Assembly (NCBI RefSeq): GCF_042660675.1
Contig: NZ_JBHSUL010000023.1
Coordinates: 1-64,000, forward strand
Length of the DNA stretch: 64,000 nucleotides
Source: Marinilactibacillus sp042660675
Lineage (GTDB): Bacteria; Bacillota; Bacilli; Lactobacillales; Carnobacteriaceae_A
Reading direction: 5' to 3'
Below the pieces are notes generated by a model. The model was not told the origin of the DNA. It did not search any database and saw nothing but the letters and a program-made list of their open reading frames with translations. This document shows, one piece after another, positions 50,438-58,349 of this stretch. The translations under genes and the position numbers were made by a program. Position 1 is the stretch's first letter, and each line of letters starts with the position of its first letter.

Positions 50438-51665
50438 CTATTTTTCCTCCTACTTCTTTGAACACTTCCCAAAAATCGGGATATGATTTTTTGACACATT
50501 CGGAATCTTTTAATTGTATCGGCTCTTGACAAACTGTTGACGCAACCGCAAGCATCATGGCCATTCGGTGATCCTTGTGACTCCAAACTTCTGCGCCACC
50601 TTTGAGCGTTTGCACACCTTTTATATGCAACTGATCTCCTACGATTTCAATTTGTGCACCAAGGGCTGATAGTTCTTTTTGAGTAGCGACTAATCGGTCA
50701 CTTTCTTTGATGCGTAATCTTTCAAGGTTGATCAGCTTCGTCTTACCTTTACTTAAAGAAGCCGCCAGTGCTACGGTTGGGATGATATCTGGTACTTGTG
50801 ACCCGTCGATTGTGCGCTCTTCTTCACCGGAACTGAGCTGTTCAAGTATATGGACAATCTCACGGTCTCCTTGCAAGGATTTTTGATCTAGCCCATTTAC
50901 TTTTATTTTATTCCCTAAAAGTTGTGCACTTAACCAGAATGCCGCTTGAGAATAATCTCCTTCGACTGTGTAGTCTTGTGCGTGATACCGTTGATTCCCT
51001 TTGATTTCAAAGGTTCTGTAGTCATCGTCATGTTTGATGATGATTCCGAACGCTGATAAGACAGACAAGGTTAAGTCTATATACCCTTTAGATTCAAGAT
51101 GTGTTGTGATCTCAATCGTAGAGTCCCCATCAAGTAACGGGAGTGTCAGTAGCATACCTGTAATGAACTGCGAACTGATATCCCCACGCATTTCATAAGT
51201 TCCAGGTTCTAACCGTCCTTCAATGGTTAGATCCAACTGTTCTGATGTTCCGGCTTCATACCTTAAGTCCTGGCGCTCAAATAATTCTCGGTAAGTTTCT
51301 AGCGGGCGCTGCCCTAACTTTCCTCTCCCCACAAAATGTGTCGGACCTTCAAACAGTGTTGCTAAAGGTACAAAAAATCTTAATGTGGATCCTGATTCAT
51401 TGCAGTCAATTTCCTGATTCGTGCGAGCTACAGCTTCTCCGCATCCATCGATTATTAGAGTATTTCCATCTTGTTCAATCGTTGCGCCAAAAGCACGCAT
51501 ACCTTCCATCGTCGCTATAATATCGTCAGACAGCTGGATATTGCGAATGATACTTTGTCCCGTTGCAAGACCCGCGCAGATGACTGCTCGATGGGCCATA
51601 CTTTTAGAAGGAGGAACGGTCACCGTGCCTGTTAATTCACTGGGTTCTATCATTAAAGTTGTCAC
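50418..51665 (-). CDS. aroA: 3-phosphoshikimate 1-carboxyvinyltransferase (EPSP synthase)
   Basis: Joins shikimate 3-phosphate and phosphoenolpyruvate. 415 residues. Motifs: VPPSKSMAHRAVICAGLA (phosphate binding), NESGSTLRFFVPLA (substrate loop, class I/II hybrid-like), and LRIKESDRLVAT. Gly in the LATLFEGPTHFVG region should be checked before calling inhibitor sensitivity class. The start is GTG, overlapping the aroB stop (GTGA), after AGGAGG. Confidence 0.95.
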   Translation of the reverse strand: MTTLMIEPSELTGTVTVPPSKSMAHRAVICAGLATGQSIIRNIQLSDDIIATMEGMRAFGATIEQDGNTLIIDGCGEAVARTNQEIDCNESGSTLRFFVPLATLFEGPTHFVGRGKLGQRPLETYRELFERQDLRYEAGTSEQLDLTIEGRLEPGTYEMRGDISSQFITGMLLTLPLLDGDSTIEITTHLESKGYIDLTLSVLSAFGIIIKHDDDYRTFEIKGNQRYHAQDYTVEGDYSQAAFWLSAQLLGNKIKVNGLDQKSLQGDREIVHILEQLSSGEEERTIDGSQVPDIIPTVALAASLSKGKTKLINLERLRIKESDRLVATQKELSALGAQIEIVGDQLHIKGVQTLKGGAEVWSHKDHRMAMMLAVASTVCQEPIQLKDSECVKKSYPDFWEVFKEVGGKIDERSMG

Positions 51666-52750
51666 GGTTTGTTTCCTCCTACTTCTAATTTACTGAAGAA
51701 CGTTCGATCTGTTTTAATTCGACGCGCGCTCCCAATTTCCTCTAGAACGATAATATTTAAATTACCTTTGAAATTCTTTTTATCTTTTTCTATATAAGGT
51801 AAAATTTCAGCGTAATCTGCTGGTGTTTCTAATTTTGTCGGTAACTGATGGTTTTCAAGAATTTTGATAATCTTTTCTGTGGTTCCTGTTTGCGTCAGTC
51901 CTTGTTCTTCTGCGAGTCTGGATAGTTCAACCATCCCAATCGCAACTCCTTGACCATGAGAGTAGACTTCGTAGTGATAATACGCCTCAATGGCATGACC
52001 CAAGGTATGGCCGAAGTTTAGTAGCATACGCTCACTCGTATCTTTTTCATCTTCTTGTACGACTGTTTTCTTTATTGTACAGCACGTCTCAATCACCCAT
52101 TCGATTTGATCCATCACTTCTTCTCTTGAAGACATTTCCATCAAATGATTGAATAGATTCTGGTCTTTGATACATCCGTACTTGATAACTTCTGCCATAC
52201 CATCTGCGAATGACTGATTGGTTAAAGTTTCTAGAACTAATGGATCAATCAGCACGAGTTCAGGATGATAGAAAGCACCGACCAAATTTTTACCTTCTGG
52301 CAAATCTACACCAACTTTTCCCCCAACACTACTATCTACTTGTGCCAATAGTGTGGTTGGAATCTGTACGAAAGAAATACCTCTCAAGTAAGTTGCTGCT
52401 GCAAACCCTGTAATGTCTCCCACTACACCGCCACCAAGTGCAATAATTAAATCACTTCTGGTCAAGCCAAATTCAATCAATTGACTGAATATAGCTGGCA
52501 TGGAACTAAAGGTTTTGGTTTGTTCTCCTGGTGGTAAGACAATACACTGAACTTCAAATCCCGCTCTTCTTAATTGATTCAGCACGTTTTCGCCGTAATG
52601 GTTATGGACCGTCTCATCTGTTACAACCATAATCTTTTTGCCGCTAAACAGGGCAGAGATTTCTCTACCAATTTGACTCAATAGGTTTTTCTCAATTTTT
52701 AATGCATAACTCGTCTCCTCTGCAGGAACTTTTACGATTAATTCAGGCAT
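51662..52750 (-). CDS. aroB: 3-dehydroquinate synthase
   Basis: Second shikimate-pathway enzyme: NAD- and metal-dependent cyclisation of DAHP. 362 residues. Motifs GGGVVGDITGFAAATYLRGI, VDSSVGGKVGVDLPEGKNLVGAF and the metal ligand His in NFGHTLGHAIEA. AAGGAGGG precedes the ATG. It follows the DAHP synthase gene by 17 bases and overlaps aroA by four. Confidence 0.96.
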   Translation of the reverse strand: MPELIVKVPAEETSYALKIEKNLLSQIGREISALFSGKKIMVVTDETVHNHYGENVLNQLRRAGFEVQCIVLPPGEQTKTFSSMPAIFSQLIEFGLTRSDLIIALGGGVVGDITGFAAATYLRGISFVQIPTTLLAQVDSSVGGKVGVDLPEGKNLVGAFYHPELVLIDPLVLETLTNQSFADGMAEVIKYGCIKDQNLFNHLMEMSSREEVMDQIEWVIETCCTIKKTVVQEDEKDTSERMLLNFGHTLGHAIEAYYHYEVYSHGQGVAIGMVELSRLAEEQGLTQTGTTEKIIKILENHQLPTKLETPADYAEILPYIEKDKKNFKGNLNIIVLEEIGSARRIKTDRTFFSKLEVGGNKP

Positions 52751-52767
52751 GTCTTCCCTCCTTTAAA

Positions 52768-53808
52768 TTATTTAGATAAGATTGTTGATGCTGCTTGAAT
52801 TGAGCGTCCTTCAATTTCAGCTAATTTACTTGCTTTGATCATTAATTCTTCGAACTCATCTGGTGTCAGGCATTGTTCGCCATCACTCCATGCATTTGCT
52901 GGATCATCGTGTACTTCGATCATTAAGCCATCAGCTCCAGCAGCAATTCCTGCTTTTGCTCCAGCTTCAACCAAGTAAGACATGCCACCTGCGTGACTTG
53001 GGTCTATAATAATAGGCAAGTGAGACAATTTCTTGATCACTGGTACTGCTTGAATATCTAATGTATTTCTTGTTTCTGTTTCAAATGTACGGATACCACG
53101 TTCACATAAGATCACGTTCTCGTTTCCTTCAGACATAATGTATTCCGCTGACATTAACCATTCTTGGTAAGTTGCAGATAAGCCTCGTTTTAATAAGACG
53201 GGTGTCTGAGTCTTGCCGACTTCTTTTAGAAGATCGAAGTTTTGCATATTACGCGCACCAATTTGAATCATATCAACGGAGTCAACGAACTCGTCAATCC
53301 ATTTAGTCGACATCAATTCTGTAACGATTGGTAGACCTGTTTCAGCTTTAGCGGCTTGTAGCATTCTCAAACCTTCTAATTCAAGTCCTTGGAAACTGTA
53401 TGGAGAAGTTCTAGGTTTGAATGCCCCACCTCTTAGGAAGTTTGCTCCGGCTGCTTTGATGCGTTTTGCGACATGGATGATCTGTTCTTCACTTTCTACT
53501 GAACAAGGTCCCGCAATGATGCCTAATTGTCCGCCACCGATTGTTTCTTTATCAATTTTGATAACAGAATTTTCAGGATGGAATTTTCTGTTTGCACGTT
53601 TGTAAGGATCTTCCACGCGTACGATTTGGTCAACTTCTTTTAATGCTTGTATCTGATGTGTATCGATTCCACTTGTATCTCCAATCAAGCCTAGAAAATC
53701 TCTTTTAACATCTGAAAAATGACTAACAGAAACACCTTTTGCTTCTAATTTTTTTGTAATTTCTTTAACTGATTCTGCTGAAACACCTTGTTTTAATACG
53801 ACTATCAT
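52768..53808 (-). CDS. aroF: DAHP synthase (AroA-beta type with N-terminal domain)
   Basis: First committed enzyme of the pathway: condenses PEP and erythrose 4-phosphate. 346 residues. An N-terminal ferredoxin-like domain of about 90 residues (VVLKQGVSAESVKEITKKLEAKG...) precedes a beta-type class I catalytic barrel with AGPCSVES, GGAFKPRTSPYSFQG, LKRGLSAT and DPSHAGG. In related enzymes this N-terminal domain binds aromatic amino acids, giving feedback control. The second ATG of the frame is chosen because AGGAGA is too close to the first. Second gene of the operon. Confidence 0.95.
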   Translation of the reverse strand: MIVVLKQGVSAESVKEITKKLEAKGVSVSHFSDVKRDFLGLIGDTSGIDTHQIQALKEVDQIVRVEDPYKRANRKFHPENSVIKIDKETIGGGQLGIIAGPCSVESEEQIIHVAKRIKAAGANFLRGGAFKPRTSPYSFQGLELEGLRMLQAAKAETGLPIVTELMSTKWIDEFVDSVDMIQIGARNMQNFDLLKEVGKTQTPVLLKRGLSATYQEWLMSAEYIMSEGNENVILCERGIRTFETETRNTLDIQAVPVIKKLSHLPIIIDPSHAGGMSYLVEAGAKAGIAAGADGLMIEVHDDPANAWSDGEQCLTPDEFEELMIKASKLAEIEGRSIQAASTILSK

Positions 53809-53826
53809 GATCATTCTCCTCTTTTT

Positions 53827-54363
53827 TTAAATTATTTTGTATAAACACCAAACCATTACTGGTTCATATCGTTCTTCTACTTCATGTTCGGGGTAGCGCT
53901 CTTTTTCAAACACATCCTCACTAATGATGGTGTACTTCAAGTTTTTCTTACAAAAAGCTGTCCATGCTTTATATTTACTGTCTGTATAAGTGATCAATGT
54001 TGGATCTTCGATCGATTCCAAATACTTTTTCAAGAAAATAGTGGTCGCTGGATGAATCATCGCTGTATTTTCAGAATGTTCTTTATTTTTGACGAGCACC
54101 ATAGGCTTCGTTTTTTTCTGAAAGACTTCGACAAGTTCCACTTTATCCCAGTAATCATAATTAAATTCTTTCCAGCCGTATTCCCTTCGAGCGCTTTTAA
54201 AGGCTACCGGGAATAATACGTACTCTCCTTTCAACAGCTCAATGTTATGAATCAAGTTGTCAAAGGACGGATATGCAACAATGTCATCTTCTTCTGACTT
54301 GATCAAAGATTTAGCTGCTGCATAACTATCCGTACTTTCTGGCCCTAATGTATGAATCATCAT
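53827..54363 (-). CDS. BacA-like / prephenate dehydratase-like protein
   Basis: 178 residues. The N-terminal IHTLGPESTDSYAAAKSLI and the central AMIHPATTIFLKKYL match the pattern of the prephenate-dehydratase fold as modified in BacA (prephenate decarboxylase of bacilysin synthesis). The catalytic TRF motif of normal prephenate dehydratase is not seen and there is no ACT domain. It may act on prephenate or may sense it; function is uncertain. The start is the ATG after GTGAGGG; a longer frame begins 24 codons earlier. First gene of the attenuated aro operon, 18 bases before the DAHP synthase gene. Confidence 0.72.
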   Translation of the reverse strand: MMIHTLGPESTDSYAAAKSLIKSEEDDIVAYPSFDNLIHNIELLKGEYVLFPVAFKSARREYGWKEFNYDYWDKVELVEVFQKKTKPMVLVKNKEHSENTAMIHPATTIFLKKYLESIEDPTLITYTDSKYKAWTAFCKKNLKYTIISEDVFEKERYPEHEVEERYEPVMVWCLYKII

Positions 54364-54463
54364 ATGTGCATCCCTCACTATTTTTTGAATGTAGATGGTT
54401 TCTTTTTTAACAGACTTCTCGGTACGATTGAACAACGTCTTTAACTTTTATTCGAACGATTTA

Positions 54464-54594
54464 GGTAACTACGCTCGCCTAGTACTTTGCCCGTAACTCG
54501 CTTCGCTTCGAACGGTTTGCCTTGCGGCTCGGGTGACTACGCTCACTGGCGTTCGCCTAGTATTGTGGCCGTAACTCGCTTTGCTTCGAACGGC
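54464..54594. repeat. Two imperfect GC-richer repeats with palindromic cores
   Basis: Core CCGTAACTCGCTTYGCTTCGAACGG occurs at 54491-54515 and 54569-54593 with one mismatch, 78 bases apart. Each is preceded by ACGCTC and CGCCTAGTAYT. The second is enclosed by a perfect 9-bp inverted repeat TTGTGGCCG / CGGCCACAA. They lie between the attenuator terminator and the first aro gene and look like a small dispersed REP-like element. Confidence 0.7.
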
Positions 54595-54599
54595 CACAA

Positions 54600-54651
54600 C
54601 AAAAACGCCGCGTTCGAGTTCTCTTTTTGGGAGAAGTTCGAATGCGGCGTT
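54600..54651 (-). terminator. Attenuator terminator of the aro operon (regions 5 and 6)
   Basis: Minus strand hairpin with arms of about 20 bp: 5' arm complementary to 54631-54651 (AACGCCGCATTCGAACTTCTC pattern, written in parts: AACGCCGC, ATTCGAA, CTTCTC) and 3' arm at 54604-54623, loop of 7, then TTTTTG. It lies about 240 bases before the first operon gene and after a leader peptide, so it must be an internal regulatory terminator. Confidence 0.9.
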
Positions 54652-54739
54652 GGTTAAGTTCACTCATAAAATGTTGTTATTTTACTTGTGCGCCCCATTC
54701 GATTTCTCGTGAAATCTATGGGACGCTGTTGTCAGCAGC

Positions 54740-54835
54740 TTAAAGCTCTTCAGCCTCCATAGATTTGATCCTAAAGAAGCTAAAGTAATAACTATTCAAT
54801 TGCGGAGCCATTTCGATTTGTAATTGTCTATTCAT
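54740..54835 (-). CDS. aro operon leader peptide (31 residues, Tyr-Tyr-Phe-Ser-Phe-Phe)
   Basis: A short frame with its own ribosome site AAGGAGA nine bases before ATG. It encodes 31 residues and ends in TAA. Residues 16-21 are Y-Y-F-S-F-F: five aromatic residues in six codons, at 54773-54790. The codons end 7 bases before pairing region 2, the right distance for a stalled ribosome near the first Tyr codons to leave region 2 free. It lies between a consensus promoter and a terminator, in front of the aro operon. It is too short for usual gene finders. Function as a control peptide is inferred by analogy with phe, trp and his leaders. Confidence 0.85.
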   Translation of the reverse strand: MNRQLQIEMAPQLNSYYFSFFRIKSMEAEEL

Positions 54836-54889
54836 CTCAATTTCTCTCCTTCAATCAATTAGTATCAGCTGTTGTTCAACTGTGACCCA

Positions 54890-54918
54890 ATACTAGCAAT
54901 TAGATTTAGGCTTGTCAA
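54890..54918 (-). promoter_or_regulatory. Promoter of the leftward aro operon
   Basis: Minus strand TTGACA (54913-54918), exactly 17 bases, TAGTAT (54890-54895). Transcription would begin near 54883, about 48 bases before the leader peptide ATG. Confidence 0.85.
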
Positions 54919-55044
54919 CAGTCATCCTCAAAAAAACTCAAATAATCTTTTAATGTTCTTTCTTAAATTCTCATATTATCGCTTAACCATAAGCTTTTTT
55001 ATTGAATAAAATTTCTTGAAAAAATTTTTAAAAATAAATTCTAT

Positions 55045-55073
55045 TTGTGTTTTATTTTTCTTTTGTCTATACT
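55045..55073 (+). promoter_or_regulatory. Promoter of the rightward aro operon
   Basis: TTGTGT (55045-55050), 17-base spacer, TATACT (55068-55073). It lies 36 bases before the aroE start with no room for an attenuator. Confidence 0.72.
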
Positions 55074-55108
55074 TCAAACCAATATATGGATGACGAAAGG
55101 AGTTTATT

Positions 55109-55924
55109 ATGCACTTTTATGGTTTATTTGGAGAATCCCTCTCCCATACACTTTCTCCGGCTCTACATAAACGCATTTATCAACTGCTTAGAATCGATGC
55201 TGCTTATAAAGCTTTCGCATTTAAACCAGCTCTTCTTGAGCAAGCCGTTTCTGGTGTAAAAGCCTTAACGATCAATGGTGTGAATGTTACGATCCCTTAT
55301 AAAGAAAAAGTTATGCCTTATTTAGACGAGATTGATTCATTTGCTGAAAAATTGAATGCTGTTAATACCATAGAGCATAAAAACGGAAAGCTAATCGGTC
55401 ACAATACAGACTATGCAGGCTTTAGTTTGATTTTCCAAAGAAGAAACTGGACAATAAAAGATAAAACAGCAGTTATTCTAGGAACAGGCGGAGCTGCAAA
55501 GATTGTTGAAGCCTACCTTCTTGATCAGGGGATTGAACAACTGATTATTGCTTCGAGATCTCCTGAAAAATATGAGGACACCACGAAAAAGACCTATACC
55601 ACTTACGATTCTTTATCTTCATACAGCGGAGATTATCTAATTAATACTACTCCAGTTGGTATGTATCCAGAAATGAATGATTCTCCTGTCGATGCTTCGA
55701 TCGTTGAGCAGTTCGGCACAATTATAGACTTAATTTATAACCCTGAAGTAACCAACTTATTAAAAATGGGGAATCAATTGCATAAAGAGACTGCGAATGG
55801 TCTAGAAATGCTCGTTGGACAAGCCGTTCGAGCAGTGGAAATCTGGGAAAACTGTATGATTGAAGACAGCTTGATCGACGAATTGATTGAGTACTTTCAA
55901 AATGAATTGAGTGAATCTAATTGA
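55109..55924 (+). CDS. aroE: Shikimate dehydrogenase
   Basis: Reduces 3-dehydroshikimate to shikimate with NADPH. 271 residues. Substrate motif GESLSHTLSPALHK, catalytic Lys in NVTIPYKEKV, Asp in GHNTDYAGF and NADP loop GTGGAAKI. GAAAGGAG precedes the ATG. First gene of the rightward aro operon; it overlaps aroK by four bases (TTGA). Confidence 0.96.
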   Translation: MHFYGLFGESLSHTLSPALHKRIYQLLRIDAAYKAFAFKPALLEQAVSGVKALTINGVNVTIPYKEKVMPYLDEIDSFAEKLNAVNTIEHKNGKLIGHNTDYAGFSLIFQRRNWTIKDKTAVILGTGGAAKIVEAYLLDQGIEQLIIASRSPEKYEDTTKKTYTTYDSLSSYSGDYLINTTPVGMYPEMNDSPVDASIVEQFGTIIDLIYNPEVTNLLKMGNQLHKETANGLEMLVGQAVRAVEIWENCMIEDSLIDELIEYFQNELSESN

Positions 55925-56442
55925 AAACAAACTTAGTATTCATTGGCATGACAGGTAGCGGTAAAACAAGCTTTGGAAAAAAACTTAGTCAAAAATTAGG
56001 TTTATCCTTCATTGATACAGATGAAGTCATTGAAAAAACAACGTATCAGTCTATTCCAGAATTATTTGAAATTGGTGAAGCACACTTTAGAATGATTGAA
56101 TCCGATACTTGTAGACGAGTCGCTTCAGAAACAACACATTCCATTATTTCTTGTGGCGGTGGAGTTGTGTTAAAAAAAGAAAACATACAGGCTCTTAAGA
56201 AAACTGGCTGGATTGTTTTTATTGATCGGCCTGTAGATAATATCGTTGAAGATATTCGAGTGGATCATCGTCCTTTATTAAAAGACGGCACAGATAAACT
56301 ATACCAATTATATGATGAGCGGATTGAACTTTACCGTTCTGCTGCGGATTTTGTTGTGAAAAACGATTCCAGTGAAGCTTATGTATTAAAGACAATTGAA
56401 CAAAATCTTCCTGAAACCATTAAAAAAGGAGTAAGCAAATGA
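55921..56442 (+). CDS. aroK: Shikimate kinase
   Basis: Phosphorylates shikimate with ATP. 173 residues. Walker A GMTGSGKTS at about 9-17, shikimate-binding DTDEVIE and CGGGVV, and lid Arg in DHRPLLKDG. The start is TTG overlapping the aroE stop (TTGA), with no strong ribosome site of its own, so it depends on translational coupling. It overlaps aroQ by four bases. Confidence 0.94.
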   Translation: MKTNLVFIGMTGSGKTSFGKKLSQKLGLSFIDTDEVIEKTTYQSIPELFEIGEAHFRMIESDTCRRVASETTHSIISCGGGVVLKKENIQALKKTGWIVFIDRPVDNIVEDIRVDHRPLLKDGTDKLYQLYDERIELYRSAADFVVKNDSSEAYVLKTIEQNLPETIKKGVSK

Positions 56443-56873
56443 ATTTACTGATCCTGAATGGACCGAATCTGAACTTTCTCGGTATTCGTGAACCAGAAAT
56501 CTACGGTACTCAAACATTAGAAGATATAGAAAAGCAGATCAATCACTATGCTACCGAGCGCGGTCATAACTGTACATTCTTTCAAAGCAACTCAGAAGGT
56601 GATTTAATCGACCGAATACAACAAGCACATACAGATAATATAGACGGCATCATTTTTAACCCTGCCGCTTATACACATTATAGTTATGCAATTCATGATG
56701 CAGTCAAAGCAATTGCGGTTCCTACAGTGGAAGTGCATCTGAGTGCCATCAACGCCAGAGAATCTTTCAGAAAAGAATCCGTTGTGGCTCCTGCCTGTAT
56801 CGGACAAATTTCCGGCTTTGGGGCAGCAGGATATACTCTAGCCGTTCATGCTTTAGAAGAAAATTTAGTTTAA
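56439..56873 (+). CDS. aroQ: 3-dehydroquinate dehydratase, type II
   Basis: Third shikimate-pathway step. 144 residues, the dodecameric type II enzyme. Signature LLILNGPNLNFLGIREPEIYG, catalytic Tyr in that stretch, FNPAAYTHYSYAIHDA and VEVHLSAINARESFR with the catalytic His. AAAAAGGAG precedes the ATG. No type I enzyme is seen in the window. Confidence 0.96.
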   Translation: MNLLILNGPNLNFLGIREPEIYGTQTLEDIEKQINHYATERGHNCTFFQSNSEGDLIDRIQQAHTDNIDGIIFNPAAYTHYSYAIHDAVKAIAVPTVEVHLSAINARESFRKESVVAPACIGQISGFGAAGYTLAVHALEENLV

Positions 56874-56884
56874 AGGAGTCTGAA

Positions 56885-57721
56885 ATGAAAATTGCACTTA
56901 TTGGACTAGGCGCAATTGGCGGTTCATTTGCTATGGGCCTCAAAGCGGCTGGGTACAAAGAAATTTACGGAGTAGATCTTGATCCAAACACGATTGCGAC
57001 CGCAGAAAAAGAAGGGCTGATCATCAAAGGTTACACTGATGCAAAAGTACTGTTACCTGATATGGATCTTGTTCTACTCTCCCTTTATCCCAATCAAATT
57101 GCGTCTTTTGTTGAACAGTACAGAGATGACTTTAAAAGTGGTCTTGTATTGACAGATGTTACAGGTGTGAAGACATCCATCGTTGAACAAGTGATGAAAG
57201 TTCTACCTGATACGGCTGATTTTGTTTTTGCTCATCCAATGCGTGGAAGTGAAAAGAAAGGCTTCATTGGCGCAGACCATACTCGATTTATTGGGGCGAA
57301 CGCCTTAATCACCCCTATTCCATTTAATAGAGAAGCTAATCTTGTGCTTGTTGAAAAGGTTTATCGGGATATCGGATTTGAAACTCTTTCGCGTGTCACT
57401 CCAGAATTACACGATAACCAAATTGCATACGTCAGTCAGCTGATGCACGCTCTTTCTGTAGCTGTCGTAAATAGTTCGCAAGCTTCTGAAGACACACTGA
57501 CCTTTGCCGGTAATAGTTTTAAGGAGCTTACAAGAATCGCAGATATCAATGGAGACTTGTGGAGCGAACTTTTTTTGAATAATCGTTCTGCTCTCTTAAA
57601 TTCTATAGAAGCATTCGAAGATGAACTCGACAAACTTAAACGGACATTAGTCGAAGATGATGAAGTAGCTTTAAAATCTATTTTCAAAAAAGCTAGTGTT
57701 CAAAGAAGGAATTGGTACTAA
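56885..57721 (+). CDS. tyrA: Prephenate dehydrogenase
   Basis: Oxidative decarboxylation of prephenate to 4-hydroxyphenylpyruvate, leading to Tyr. 278 residues. NAD loop GLGAIGGSFAMGL at 7-19; HPMRGSEKKGF contains the catalytic His and substrate Arg region. It lacks the C-terminal ACT domain present in many Firmicute TyrA proteins, so Tyr feedback by that route is unlikely. AAAGGAG precedes the ATG. Last gene of the rightward aro operon. Confidence 0.94.
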   Translation: MKIALIGLGAIGGSFAMGLKAAGYKEIYGVDLDPNTIATAEKEGLIIKGYTDAKVLLPDMDLVLLSLYPNQIASFVEQYRDDFKSGLVLTDVTGVKTSIVEQVMKVLPDTADFVFAHPMRGSEKKGFIGADHTRFIGANALITPIPFNREANLVLVEKVYRDIGFETLSRVTPELHDNQIAYVSQLMHALSVAVVNSSQASEDTLTFAGNSFKELTRIADINGDLWSELFLNNRSALLNSIEAFEDELDKLKRTLVEDDEVALKSIFKKASVQRRNWY

Positions 57722-57763
57722 AAGAGGATTCTCTACTTAATTCGGTAGAGAATCCTCTTTTTA
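57720..57763. terminator. Bidirectional terminator after tyrA
   Basis: Perfect 16-bp arms AAAGAGGATTCTCTAC / GTAGAGAATCCTCTTT with an 8-base loop. T runs follow the plus-strand side and a shorter one the minus-strand side, facing the GNAT gene. Confidence 0.93.
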
Positions 57764-57765
57764 AC

Positions 57766-58272
57766 TTACTTTTCTAATGTTGAAAACACGTAAACGTCTT
57801 TCCCTTTCAAAGTCACCGTTTTTTTGATCTGCATCCCATTAGCTTCTGCAACTTTTTTTGAGCCTTCATTTTCTACATGAACCAATGAAATGATCTCATC
57901 TAAGTGTAGTTGCTGTTCCCCGAATGCTCTCAAAGCCGTCGCGATTTCTGTAGCGTAGCCATTTCTCCAATGTTCTTCTGCAATCCAATAGCCGATTTCC
58001 GTATAGTCTATACCTTCTACGGTTTGAGGAAGAAATCCTGCATGGCCGACTGGTTCCCCACTGTCCTTTAATTCGATTACTTTGAGTCCCATATATGGAT
58101 TTTTTTCATATAAGTTGAACATACGCTCTAAGGCAGCTTTTGTCTGCTCTTGCGTATAAACTTCTCCAATTCCTATATACTTTACAACTTTAGGATTTGA
58201 AGTTAAGGTCTTTAAAAATTCCAAATCATTCTGTGTATAGTCTCTTAACCTCAGTCTTTCTGTCTCTAACAT
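57766..58272 (-). CDS. GNAT acetyltransferase, RimJ/RimL-like
   Basis: 168 residues. The N-terminal MLETERLRLRDYTQNDLEFLKTL and the GYWIAEEHWRNGYATEIATALRAFG acetyl-CoA region are typical of RimJ/RimL-type enzymes that acetylate N-terminal amino groups or small molecules. GTAGGTAGG precedes the chosen ATG; 13 upstream codons in the frame lack support. Faces tyrA across a shared terminator. Substrate unknown. Confidence 0.88.
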   Translation of the reverse strand: MLETERLRLRDYTQNDLEFLKTLTSNPKVVKYIGIGEVYTQEQTKAALERMFNLYEKNPYMGLKVIELKDSGEPVGHAGFLPQTVEGIDYTEIGYWIAEEHWRNGYATEIATALRAFGEQQLHLDEIISLVHVENEGSKKVAEANGMQIKKTVTLKGKDVYVFSTLEK

Positions 58273-58300
58273 ATGCCTACCTACTTTCTTTTTAGAATAG

Positions 58301-58342
58301 AAAAGATACACAGAAGAGCTTTGACGCTCCTCTTGTGTATCT
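58301..58342 (-). terminator. Terminator after trpS
   Basis: Minus strand hairpin AGATACACA(G)AGGAGC / GCTCTT(C)TGTGTATCT-like arms (about 15 bp) with a 6-base loop, followed by TTTTCT. Confidence 0.88.
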
Positions 58343-58349
58343 CACTGGT

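Larger units (their letters stand above)
54600..54835 (-). promoter_or_regulatory. Ribosome-mediated aromatic amino acid attenuator
   Basis: Four pairing elements follow the leader peptide control codons. Region 2 (54757-54766, AAATCTATGG) pairs perfectly with region 3 (54712-54721). Region 3 can instead form a strong hairpin with region 4 (54690-54726 overall). Region 4 (54692-54702) can instead pair 10 of 11 with the 5' arm of the terminator (54638-54648). Stalling at the Tyr/Phe codons should favour 2:3, freeing 4 to block the terminator; fast translation favours 3:4 and termination. The pairing is seen in sequence; the mechanism is inferred. Confidence 0.82.

Noticed and set aside
54469..54663. 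64-codon frame on the minus strand before the aro genes
   Set aside because: It spans the attenuator terminator and the repeats and has no ribosome site; the 31-codon leader peptide in the same region is far better supported.
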